Positions 16,172-24,452 of a stretch of 63,455 bases of DNA are shown in pieces (positions within the stretch are counted from its first letter, which is position 1; each line of letters begins with the position of its first letter). The DNA lies in assembly GCF_019090165.1 (NCBI RefSeq), contig NZ_JAHRIB010000134.1, forward strand, positions 1 to 63,455. The letters are read 5' to 3'. The notes beneath the pieces were generated by a model that worked only from the letters and a program-made list of their open reading frames with translations, ran no database searches and had not been told where the DNA came from. A program made the position numbers and the translations under genes. Source of the stretch: Streptomyces sp. BV286 (GTDB lineage Bacteria > Actinomycetota > Actinomycetes > Streptomycetales > Streptomycetaceae).

Positions 16172-17230
16172 ATGAGCAGCACGAACCCCCTGCTGGAGGT
16201 CACCGGGCTCACCAAACACTTCCCGGTGCGGGGCGGCTTCCCCCTCCGCCGCACGGTCGGCGCGGTCCAGGCCGTCGACGGGCTCGATCTCCGGGTCGCC
16301 GAGGGCGAGAGCCTGGGCCTGGTCGGCGAGTCCGGCTGCGGCAAGTCGACCACGGGCCGGCTCATCACCCGGCTCCTGGAACCGACCGCCGGGAAGATCA
16401 CGTACCGCGGCCAGGACATCACGCACGCCGGCCGCAAGGAGCTGGCACCGGTCCGCTCCGAGATCCAGATGATCTTCCAGGACCCGTACGCCTCGCTGAA
16501 CCCCCGGCACACGGTCGGACGGATCGTCTCCGGGCCCATGGAGATCAACGGCATCGACCCGCCCGGCGGCCGCGAGCGGCGCGTGCACGAACTGCTGGAG
16601 ACCGTCGGCCTCAACCCCGAGCACTACAACCGCTTCCCGCACGAGTTCTCCGGCGGCCAGCGCCAGCGCATCGGCGTGGCCCGGGCCCTGGCGCTGAACC
16701 CGAAGCTGATCGTCGCGGACGAGCCGGTCTCCGCGCTCGACGTGTCGATCCAGGCCCAGGTGGTGAACCTCCTGCAGACCCTGCGGAAGGACCTGGGCAT
16801 CGCGTTCGTCTTCATCGCCCACGACCTGGCGATCGTCCGGCACTTCTCGCAGCGCGTCGCCGTGATGTACCTCGGCCGGATCGTCGAGATCGCCGACCGC
16901 GACGACCTGTACGCGAACCCGCGGCACCCGTACACGCGGGCGCTGCTGTCCGCCGTACCGGAGGCGACCGCCGAGACGGCGTCCGGTGGCGCCCCGGCCC
17001 GCGAACGCATCCGCCTCACGGGAGACGTGCCCTCACCCCTCGACCCGCCGTCGGGCTGCCGCTTCCGCACGCGCTGCTGGAAGGCGACGCAGAGGTGCGC
17101 CTCGGAGGTGCCGGCGCTGGTGCGGGCCGACGGGAACGGGGTGGGGCACCTGACTGCCTGCCATTATCCGGAGGTCAGGGACACGGTCCCCGGGCCCCGG
17201 CTCTCCTCGGACCCCGGGATCGCGGCCTGA
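16172..17230 (+). CDS. BldKE-like oligopeptide ATPase, transporter 2
   Basis: A 352-residue ATPase with GESGCGKS, QDPYASLNP, SGGQRQR, VADEP and AHDLAIVRHFSQR, plus the oligopeptide-family C-terminus CRFRTRC...C...CHY. It parallels the bldKE product throughout (GLTKHFP-GGFP, TTGRLITRLLEPTAGKITY). ATG at 16172 gives MSSTNPLLEV; the upstream Shine-Dalgarno is poor (GATGGGA about 10 nt away), suggesting coupling to the preceding gene. It ends 12 bp from the convergent VOC gene, and a hairpin there contains both stop codons. Confidence 0.9.
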   Translation: MSSTNPLLEVTGLTKHFPVRGGFPLRRTVGAVQAVDGLDLRVAEGESLGLVGESGCGKSTTGRLITRLLEPTAGKITYRGQDITHAGRKELAPVRSEIQMIFQDPYASLNPRHTVGRIVSGPMEINGIDPPGGRERRVHELLETVGLNPEHYNRFPHEFSGGQRQRIGVARALALNPKLIVADEPVSALDVSIQAQVVNLLQTLRKDLGIAFVFIAHDLAIVRHFSQRVAVMYLGRIVEIADRDDLYANPRHPYTRALLSAVPEATAETASGGAPARERIRLTGDVPSPLDPPSGCRFRTRCWKATQRCASEVPALVRADGNGVGHLTACHYPEVRDTVPGPRLSSDPGIAA

Positions 17231-17246
17231 GCGGGGCGGGGCTCAG
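17227..17246. terminator. Short hairpin spanning two convergent stop codons
   Basis: CTGAGC (17227-17232) and GCTCAG (17241-17246) flank a G-rich 8-nt loop. The left arm holds the TGA of transporter 2's last gene and the right arm the TGA of the VOC gene. A weak terminator at best. Confidence 0.35.
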
Positions 17247-17617
17247 TCCTGCTCGCCCCGCTCCACGCAGAACTCGTTGCCCTCGGGATCCGCCAGGAGG
17301 AACCAACCGCCGCCGTCCGGGCGGGTCCGGTCCGCGATCAGCCGGGCTCCGAGGCCGAGGGCGCGTTCGACCTCCGCCGCGCGGGTGCGTCCCTGCGGCC
17401 GCAGGTCGAAGTGGATACGGTTCTTGGCCGTCTTGCCCTCCGGGACCCGCACGAAGAGCAGCCTCGGGCCGCCGTCCGGATCCTGGATCAGTGCCTCCGG
17501 GTCACCGGGCTTGTCGTCGTCGGCCAGGGGCCGGCCGAGCAGCTCGCTCCAGAACAGTCCTAGATCGTACGGGTCCCCTGTGCAGTCGAAGGTGATGCTG
17601 TGGATGCTGGGATTCAA
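17243..17617 (-). CDS. VOC / glyoxalase-like protein
   Basis: A 124-residue single-domain vicinal-oxygen-chelate protein, with the beta-alpha-beta-beta-beta repeats visible as an N-terminal SITFDCTGDPYDLGLFWSEL half and a C-terminal NRIHFDL...FLLADPEGNEFCV half. Candidate metal ligands are His74 region (IHFDL) and the Glu of GNEF. The start is TTG 17617 (MNPSIHS) with GGAGG 6 nt upstream; no in-frame ATG or GTG fits. The family covers glyoxalases, dioxygenases and antibiotic-binding proteins, so substrate cannot be told. It lies alone between two convergent bldK-type operons. Confidence 0.82.
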   Translation of the reverse strand: MNPSIHSITFDCTGDPYDLGLFWSELLGRPLADDDKPGDPEALIQDPDGGPRLLFVRVPEGKTAKNRIHFDLRPQGRTRAAEVERALGLGARLIADRTRPDGGGWFLLADPEGNEFCVERGEQD

Positions 17618-17700
17618 CTGGCTCCTCCAGGAGCTTCGTCACGGTCTTCGCCCTCGCCGCCCCTACCGAGGGCTCCGCCCCCAGACCCCCGTATCGGCCT

Positions 17701-17769
17701 GAACCCCCGCTCCTCGAACGCCGGACAGGCTGGAAATCAGTGCCTCCGGCGTTCGAGGAGCGGGGGTTC
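17701..17769. terminator. 24-bp perfect hairpin downstream of bldKE (dispersed Streptomyces repeat)
   Basis: Arms 17701-17724 and 17746-17769 are perfectly complementary over 24 bp around a 21-nt loop. The arm sequence contains CTCCTCGAACGCCGG, a motif I recognise as very common in Streptomyces intergenic regions. It lies 20 bp past the bldKE stop and probably ends that operon. Confidence 0.7.
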
Positions 17770-17789
17770 GGGGCGGATGCGCGTCGTTG

Positions 17790-18902
<1,113 letters not shown>

Positions 18903-18914
18903 GTGTCGTTCTCC

Positions 18915-19976
18915 CTAGCCCAGCCGGGGCTTGATCTGTTCGATGAAAAGGGTCGACTTCTGCTCATCGCCCAGGTGACAGGCAGCGCCGCGGCCCGCGG
19001 GCAGCTGCGGCCGGTCACTGGAGCAGAGCGTTCCGCCGACCTCGGAGGTGAAGCCGCACCGCGGGTGGAACGGGCAGCCCGACGGCGGGTTCAGCAGGCT
19101 GGGCGGAGACCCCGGGATCGGGGTGAGCGCCTGCGCCGTGTCGCCGCCGAGTCGCGGCATCGAGCTCAGCAGGCCCCAGGTGTACGGGTGCTGGGGGGCG
19201 CGCAGCACTTCGCGGACGCTGCCGCGTTCCACGGCCCGCCCCGAGTACATCACCAGCAGGTCGTCGGCCATCTTGGAGATGACGCCGAGGTCGTGGGTGA
19301 TGAAGATGATCGCCGAACCGAACTCCTGCTGGAGGTCCTTGAGCAGGTCCAGGATCTGGGCCTGCACCGTCACGTCCAGGGCCGTGGTCGGCTCGTCGGC
19401 GATCAGCAGGTCGGGGTCGCAGATGAGGGCCATGGCGATCATGGCGCGCTGGCGCATACCGCCGGAGAACTGGTGCGGGTAGTCGTTGAAGCGCATCGCG
19501 GGCTGCGGGATGCCGACCTTGTCGAGCATCTCGATGGCCCGCGCCTTCGCCTCCTTCTTGGAGGCGCCGGTGTGCTTCATGAACGGTTCCGCGATCTGCC
19601 GGCCCACCGTGTAGTACGGCGAGAGCGCGGTCAGCGGGTCCTGGAAGATCATCGCGACCTTGTTGCCGCGAAGCTTCTCCATCTCCTTCTCGGTCGCGGT
19701 GACCAGTTCCTTGCCGTCCAGGACGATCTCGCCCTCGACGGTGGCGGTCTTGGGGTTGTGCAGGCCGAGGACGGTCAGGTTGGTGACGGACTTGCCGGAG
19801 CCCGACTCGCCCACGATGCCCAGTGTCTTGCCGCGTTCGACGTCGAAGGAGAGCCCGTCGACGGCCTTCACGATGCCGTCCTCGGTGGAGAACCGCACGC
19901 GCAGGTCGCGGACCGAGAGGAAGGCCTCCGGCCCGCTCGGGGCCTTCTCGCCTTCGGTCTTGGTCAGTGTGGTCAC
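18915..19976 (-). CDS. bldKD: Oligopeptide importer ATPase BldKD
   Basis: A 353-residue ATPase with GESGSGKS, QDPLTALSP, SGGMRQR, IADEP, THDLGVIS and CPFHPRC...C...CHL. The start is GTG 19976 with AGGAG 8 nt upstream, 10 bp after the bldKC stop. The N-terminal 20 residues are Thr/Lys/Glu-rich, then the domain starts at LSVRDLRV. It partners BldKE; the plus-strand paralogue is the gene at 15120-16145. Confidence 0.88.
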   Translation of the reverse strand: MTTLTKTEGEKAPSGPEAFLSVRDLRVRFSTEDGIVKAVDGLSFDVERGKTLGIVGESGSGKSVTNLTVLGLHNPKTATVEGEIVLDGKELVTATEKEMEKLRGNKVAMIFQDPLTALSPYYTVGRQIAEPFMKHTGASKKEAKARAIEMLDKVGIPQPAMRFNDYPHQFSGGMRQRAMIAMALICDPDLLIADEPTTALDVTVQAQILDLLKDLQQEFGSAIIFITHDLGVISKMADDLLVMYSGRAVERGSVREVLRAPQHPYTWGLLSSMPRLGGDTAQALTPIPGSPPSLLNPPSGCPFHPRCGFTSEVGGTLCSSDRPQLPAGRGAACHLGDEQKSTLFIEQIKPRLG

Positions 19977-19986
19977 GGTATTTCTC

Positions 19987-20964
19987 CTAGGCGAGGCGCA
20001 CGCGCGGGTCGATGTAGGCGTAGGCGAGGTCCACGATGATGTTCAGGATCAGGATGAAGAAGGCCCCGAACAGCATGACGCCCATCGTCAGCGGGAGGTC
20101 CTTGGTCAGCGAGCCGTCGACCGCGAGACGCCCGATGCCGGCCAGGTCGAAGGTGAACTCGGTGACCACAGCGCCGGAGAGCAGCGCGCTGAGGTCCATG
20201 CCGATGATGGTGACGATGGGAATGAGCGAACCGCGCCAGGCGTACCGGAAGAAGACGTACCGCTGCCGCATGCCCTTGGCGCGCGCCGTGCGGACGTGCT
20301 CCTCCTGCAGCTGCTCGATCATGGTCGAGCGGGCCATACGCGTGTACTGGGCGGTGAAGATCGTGGCCATCACGGCCCAGGGGATCAGCATCCCCACGAA
20401 CCAGCCGCCCGGGTCCTCGGTGAACGGGACGTACTTGGGGTTCTCCATCCAGCCGGTGCTGTAGACCAGCAGGCTCAGGACGATCGGACCCAGGAAGTAG
20501 ATCTGGAACGAGCTGAGCACCATGGAGGCGCCGCTGACCGCCTTGTCGACGGCCGTGCCGCGCTTCCAGGCGGCGAGCAGACCCGTACCGAGACCGAACA
20601 GCAGGAAGATCACCAGACCACCGACGGTCAGCGAGAGCGTCAGCGGGAAGCGGTCCATGATCGAGTCCCACACGAAGTCGCCGCTGTCGAAGGAGACACC
20701 CAGGCACGGTGCTGAGCAGTGCCCCTGGGGGAAGTCCCGGCCGGACACGATGCCCGCCATGAATTCCCAGAACTGCGTGGTGATGGGCTTGTCGAGACCG
20801 AGGTTGTCGCGGATGACCGCGATGTTCTCGGGGGAGCAGTTCTTGCCACAGGCCAGCTGGGCGAAGTCCTGGGGAATTGAGTAGAACAGGAAGAACGTGA
20901 AGGCGCCGATCAGGAACATGATGACGACGGCGCCGCTCAGCCTGCGGATGAGGAACTGAAGCAT
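19987..20964 (-). CDS. bldKC: Oligopeptide importer permease BldKC
   Basis: A 325-residue B-type permease starting MLQFLIRRLSG with six helices, extracytoplasmic Cys motifs ACGKNC and CSAPCLG, and the EAA loop EHVRTARAKGMRQRYVFFRY. The ribosome-binding site before ATG 20964 is weak (GAGAG about 13 nt away). It is separated from bldKB by 105 bp containing a stable hairpin, so its expression may be lower than that of the binding protein. Gene name from order and synteny. Confidence 0.88.
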   Translation of the reverse strand: MLQFLIRRLSGAVVIMFLIGAFTFFLFYSIPQDFAQLACGKNCSPENIAVIRDNLGLDKPITTQFWEFMAGIVSGRDFPQGHCSAPCLGVSFDSGDFVWDSIMDRFPLTLSLTVGGLVIFLLFGLGTGLLAAWKRGTAVDKAVSGASMVLSSFQIYFLGPIVLSLLVYSTGWMENPKYVPFTEDPGGWFVGMLIPWAVMATIFTAQYTRMARSTMIEQLQEEHVRTARAKGMRQRYVFFRYAWRGSLIPIVTIIGMDLSALLSGAVVTEFTFDLAGIGRLAVDGSLTKDLPLTMGVMLFGAFFILILNIIVDLAYAYIDPRVRLA

Positions 20965-21012
20965 GGCGGGTGGATGCTCTCTTCGAAACGCGGCGGCAGG
21001 AGGGGGGTGCCG

Positions 21013-21052
21013 TCCGCGGGGGTGCGCTCCGCCTGGCGCACACCCCCGCGGA
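21013..21052 (-). terminator. Hairpin between bldKB and bldKC
   Basis: TCCGCGGGGGTGCGC (21013-21027) pairs with 21036-21052 apart from a 2-nt AC bulge, loop 8 nt. It lies 17 bp past the bldKB stop, like the hairpin after the transporter 1 binding-protein gene, and probably limits read-through or stabilises the bldKB message. Confidence 0.55.
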
Positions 21053-21069
21053 TCAGCCGAGCTGACGGA

Positions 21070-22875
21070 TTACGGCTGCTTCAGGAACAGGTCGTTGATG
21101 TCGATGTAGCTCGACTCCGTGCTGTACCGGGCACCACCGATGTTCGAACCGTAGAGCTGGATCTGCTTCGAGTAGTAGACCGGGGCTCCGGGGTTGATGC
21201 CCTCCACGATGCGGTGGTGAGCCGATTCCCAGGTCTTGGCCGCAGCCTCGGGCTCCTCCGTCAGAGCCTTCTGGATGTAGTCGTTGACCTGCTTGTCGTT
21301 GATGTGCGAGTAGTTCGGCGAACCGTCGGCGACCTGCGTGCCGTCGTAGACGGGCGTGATGACCGTGCCCGGCGACGGCCAGTCCTGGCCCCAGCCGGTC
21401 ATGTACAGGTCGTACGGGTTCTTGAGCTTGCCGACCTGCTCGTAGAAGGTCGCGCGGTCGATCTCCTTGGCCTGGACATCGAAGCCGAGCTTGTTCAGCG
21501 CGTCCTTGATGATGACCATCTGAGCCTGGCCACGCGGGGTGTTGGAGTAGGCGTAGCTGAGCTTGGTGCCCTGCTTGAAGCCGGCCTCCTTCAGCAGCGC
21601 CTTGGCCTTCGCCGGGTCACCGTTGGGCTTCTTCAGCTTGCCGAACGGGTCGTACTTCGGGTCGAAGCCGGGCAGGGTCGGGGCCAGCAGACCACCCGCG
21701 ACCTCGCCGCCGTACCGTCCGCCGTCCGCCTGGACCATGGACTGGTTCGGGATCGCGTAGGTGATCGCGTCGCGGACCTTCTTGTCCTTCATCTCGGCGC
21801 TGTCGAGGTTGAAGGAGAGCTGCCACACGTACGGCTGGTAGCCCTGGATGGTGCGCTTCTTGGCGGCCGGGGTGCTGATGACCGTCGACAGCTGCGCCGG
21901 GTCCACGGAGTCCGTGAACTGGATGGCGTTCTTGGCCTCGCCCTTGTCGGCGATCAGACGCTTGGTCTGGCTGGCCTGGTCGATGGTGTTGGTGAAGTTG
22001 TAGCCGTCGACGTACTGGTGGCGCACCGAGTCCGTCTTCTCGTCCCACTGGTCGTTCTTGACCAGCTTGACGGACTTGCCGGCCTTGTACTCGGAGATCT
22101 TGTACGGGCCCAGGGAGGCGGGGGCCTTGTCGTACTTCTCCTTCGTGTCCTGCTTCTCGGGCACGATGGCGTAGCCGGCCATGGCCAGGGCCTGCGGGAG
22201 GTCCGGCTGGGCCTGCTTGAAGTGGAAGACGACCGTCTTGTCGTCCGGGGTCTCCAGGACGGAGTCCGGAAGGTGCTTGCCCTTGAACGGGCCGTCCGGC
22301 AGCGCCTCGCGGTACTTGGCACCGGAGAGCCAGGTCTGGACGTACGTCGGGCCGTCGAAGATGAACTTCGCGTACTGCCGCTCGATGGTGTGGCGGACGT
22401 CGGCGGACGTGATGACGTTGCCGTCCTCGTCCTTGACGCCGTCCTTGAGGGTGTACGTCCAGGTCTTGCCGCCGTCGGACGACTTGCCGGAGTCGGTGGC
22501 GACGTCACCGACGACCGTCAGGTTGCCGTTGTCGTCCTCCTGGAAGTTCGTCAGACCGCGGTGGACCAGGTTGGCGAACTGGCCGGCGTCGCTGACGTAG
22601 ATCTGGCCCGGGTCCATGTGGGTCAGGTCGGACTGCTGGTACACGTTGATGGTGCCGCCGGTCTTGGCGCCGGCCACCGGCTCTGCCGGGCCGTTGGACG
22701 CCTGGGCGTCACCGTAGGCGACAGGCTTCGACTGTGACGCGGCGTCGTCCTTGGACTTGGAGTTGTCCTTGGAGTTGTCCTTGCCGCTGTCGTTGGAGCA
22801 GCCGGTCAGCGCCAGCGAGCCGGCCGTGATGGCGACGGCTATGGCACGCGCGGTGCGGGTTCTGATGGGCTTCAT
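21070..22875 (-). CDS. bldKB: Peptide-binding lipoprotein BldKB
   Basis: A 601-residue family 5 solute-binding protein. The signal peptide (MKPIRTRTARAIAVAITAG) is Sec type and ends in the lipobox LTGC (Cys25), followed by a polar Asp/Asn/Ser/Lys-rich linker. Family landmarks include GGTINVYQQSD at the mature N-terminus, SDGGKTWTYTLKDG and MTGWGQDWP near residue 500. ATG 22875 is chosen over an upstream in-frame start because the signal peptide begins there. In S. coelicolor BldKB is the receptor of the peptide importer needed for aerial hyphae (established). Function assigned by synteny and family. Confidence 0.88.
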   Translation of the reverse strand: MKPIRTRTARAIAVAITAGSLALTGCSNDSGKDNSKDNSKSKDDAASQSKPVAYGDAQASNGPAEPVAGAKTGGTINVYQQSDLTHMDPGQIYVSDAGQFANLVHRGLTNFQEDDNGNLTVVGDVATDSGKSSDGGKTWTYTLKDGVKDEDGNVITSADVRHTIERQYAKFIFDGPTYVQTWLSGAKYREALPDGPFKGKHLPDSVLETPDDKTVVFHFKQAQPDLPQALAMAGYAIVPEKQDTKEKYDKAPASLGPYKISEYKAGKSVKLVKNDQWDEKTDSVRHQYVDGYNFTNTIDQASQTKRLIADKGEAKNAIQFTDSVDPAQLSTVISTPAAKKRTIQGYQPYVWQLSFNLDSAEMKDKKVRDAITYAIPNQSMVQADGGRYGGEVAGGLLAPTLPGFDPKYDPFGKLKKPNGDPAKAKALLKEAGFKQGTKLSYAYSNTPRGQAQMVIIKDALNKLGFDVQAKEIDRATFYEQVGKLKNPYDLYMTGWGQDWPSPGTVITPVYDGTQVADGSPNYSHINDKQVNDYIQKALTEEPEAAAKTWESAHHRIVEGINPGAPVYYSKQIQLYGSNIGGARYSTESSYIDINDLFLKQP

Positions 22876-22969
22876 GATGCCGATGCACCTACCTGTCGAT
22901 TGTTGTCCACGAGTACTGCCTGACGGTCCGGTCTCCCGGAACGGGGGTGGCAGTCCCCCCACCACCAAT

Positions 22970-22984
22970 GGACGGTTACCGTCC
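22970..22984. other. Mini-hairpin whose loop is the bldKA stop codon
   Basis: GGACGG-TTA-CCGTCC: the 3-nt loop is the complement of the bldKA TAA stop. It might affect coupling between bldKA and bldKB (100-bp gap) but may be chance. Confidence 0.3.
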
Positions 22985-24013
22985 GGTCTTGGGGTCGAAT
23001 GCGTCCCGGACGGAGTCGCCGAGAAGGTTGAAGGCGAGTACGAAGATCACCATCGCGACGCCCGGGAAGAACATGAACATGGGGTCCTGCTCGTAGATCT
23101 CGGAGCCGATGGCGAACATCCGGCCCCAGTCGGGGGTCGGCTCGACGAAGCCGACACCGACGAACGAGAGGAAGGCGATGGTGAGGATCGAACTGGGCAG
23201 CATGTAGGTGCCCTGCACGAGGATCGGCGTGACGATGTTCGGCAGGATCTCCTTGCGCACGATGCGCGTCGGGGACGCTCCCGAGACCTTGGCCGCCTCG
23301 ACGAACTCGCGCTCCCGCAGGGAGAGCGCGGAGCTGCGCACCAGCCGGGCCATGCCCATCCAGCCGAGGAACCACATCACGAGGATGATCGCGACGGCGC
23401 GCAGGTAGGTCGGGGTCTCGTCCGTCGGAGAGACGAACAGGGCCGTGACCACCGGCATGAAGGCGATGAAGAACAGCTGCTGCGGGAAGGCCAGGAAGAA
23501 GTCGGTGATCCGGCCGAGCCAGTAGTCGACCTTGCCACCGAAGTAGCCGCTGACCATACCGATGATGACGCCGGTCAGAACACTGAGCAGCGTGACGATC
23601 ACGGCCATGTAGAGCGAGGTGCGCATGCCGTACAGCAGCATGGTGAACACGTCACGCCCCAGCTTGGGCTCGACGCCGAACCAGAAGTCGCCCGACATCC
23701 CGCCGAACGAGCCGGTGGGCATGGCGAAGTCGTCGAGCAGGAAGGGGTAGTCGGGCTCCTGCGCGTACAGCGTGTACGGGTCCTTGCCGTACAGCGACGA
23801 GATGACCGGGGCGAGGGCGGCGATCGCGAAGAAAAAAATCACCACGCACGCGGAGATCACTCCGGTACGGTCTCGCTTGAAGCGATGCCACATCAACTGC
23901 CCGGGGGAACGGCCTTCCAGCTTCTCGGCCTCGGCGGGCTCGGTGTTCGACGCGAGCTCGGGGTCCAAGGCCGCCGACGGCCCGGAGCCCTCGGCCTTGG
24001 TTGGACTGGTCAT
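22976..24013 (-). CDS. bldKA: Oligopeptide importer permease BldKA
   Basis: A 345-residue C-type permease with a charged cytoplasmic N-terminus (about 50 residues), first helix near 55-75, a long extracytoplasmic loop (DFWFGVEPKLGRDVFT) and five further helices; the EAA loop is REREFVEAAKVSGASPTRIV. ATG 24013 has GGGGGAAG about 8 nt upstream. First gene of the bldK operon, with a 439-bp AT-richer upstream region carrying inverted repeats. Paralogue of the plus-strand permease at 11021-12052. Confidence 0.88.
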   Translation of the reverse strand: MTSPTKAEGSGPSAALDPELASNTEPAEAEKLEGRSPGQLMWHRFKRDRTGVISACVVIFFFAIAALAPVISSLYGKDPYTLYAQEPDYPFLLDDFAMPTGSFGGMSGDFWFGVEPKLGRDVFTMLLYGMRTSLYMAVIVTLLSVLTGVIIGMVSGYFGGKVDYWLGRITDFFLAFPQQLFFIAFMPVVTALFVSPTDETPTYLRAVAIILVMWFLGWMGMARLVRSSALSLREREFVEAAKVSGASPTRIVRKEILPNIVTPILVQGTYMLPSSILTIAFLSFVGVGFVEPTPDWGRMFAIGSEIYEQDPMFMFFPGVAMVIFVLAFNLLGDSVRDAFDPKTGR

Positions 24014-24127
24014 CTTTGTTCTTCCCCCGGGGGATGGAGAGTTGAGCGCAGCACAGATACCGGCAGGTTCTGTGGTTTCAGGGAACTTTCACCAAGTCGG
24101 TCAACGCGCGTCAAGGGCGGAAGACAT

Positions 24128-24165
24128 AGGGATGTCCCTACGCTCGAAATTTTGAGCAAAAATTG
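24128..24165. promoter_or_regulatory. Inverted repeats in the bldK promoter region
   Basis: TAGGGA-TG-TCCCTA (24128-24141) and AATTTT-GAGCA-AAAATT (24149-24165) lie 115-152 bp before the bldKA ATG in the 439-bp gap 24014-24452. The gap has no credible gene and is clearly AT-richer between about 24120 and 24270. These are candidate operator or promoter elements; the regulator is not identifiable from sequence. Confidence 0.45.
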
Positions 24166-24401
24166 CAGAGAATGACACCTACGCGCGCTTGACAGGTGAG
24201 ATGAGACTCCGGCAAAACGGACAACGTTGAGGAAAATTTCGTTTACGTGTCCGAAACTTGATTGGGCATTGCCCGATATGCGAACGCCGCCGTGTCGTAC
24301 CCGTCGTCGCCCGAACTGAACCGGTTTCGCCGTACGGGCACACCGAAGGCCCGGCTCCCCGCCGTGCGAAGAACCGGGCGTCCGGATGAGACCCTCACCG
24401 G

Positions 24402-24423
24402 CCCCGGGAGCGTGCTCCCGGGG
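24402..24423 (-). terminator. typA terminator hairpin
   Basis: CCCCGGGAGC-GT-GCTCCCGGGG: perfect 10-bp arms, 30 bp beyond the typA stop, separating typA from the bldK promoter. Confidence 0.7.
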
Positions 24424-24452
24424 ACCGGAAGAGGCAGGTCAAGCCCTGTTTG

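Noticed and set aside
17227..17789. Insertion sequence or transposon end at the junction of the two bldK-type operons
   Set aside because: The long hairpin has no transposase gene or target duplication that I can see and matches a common terminator-like Streptomyces repeat.
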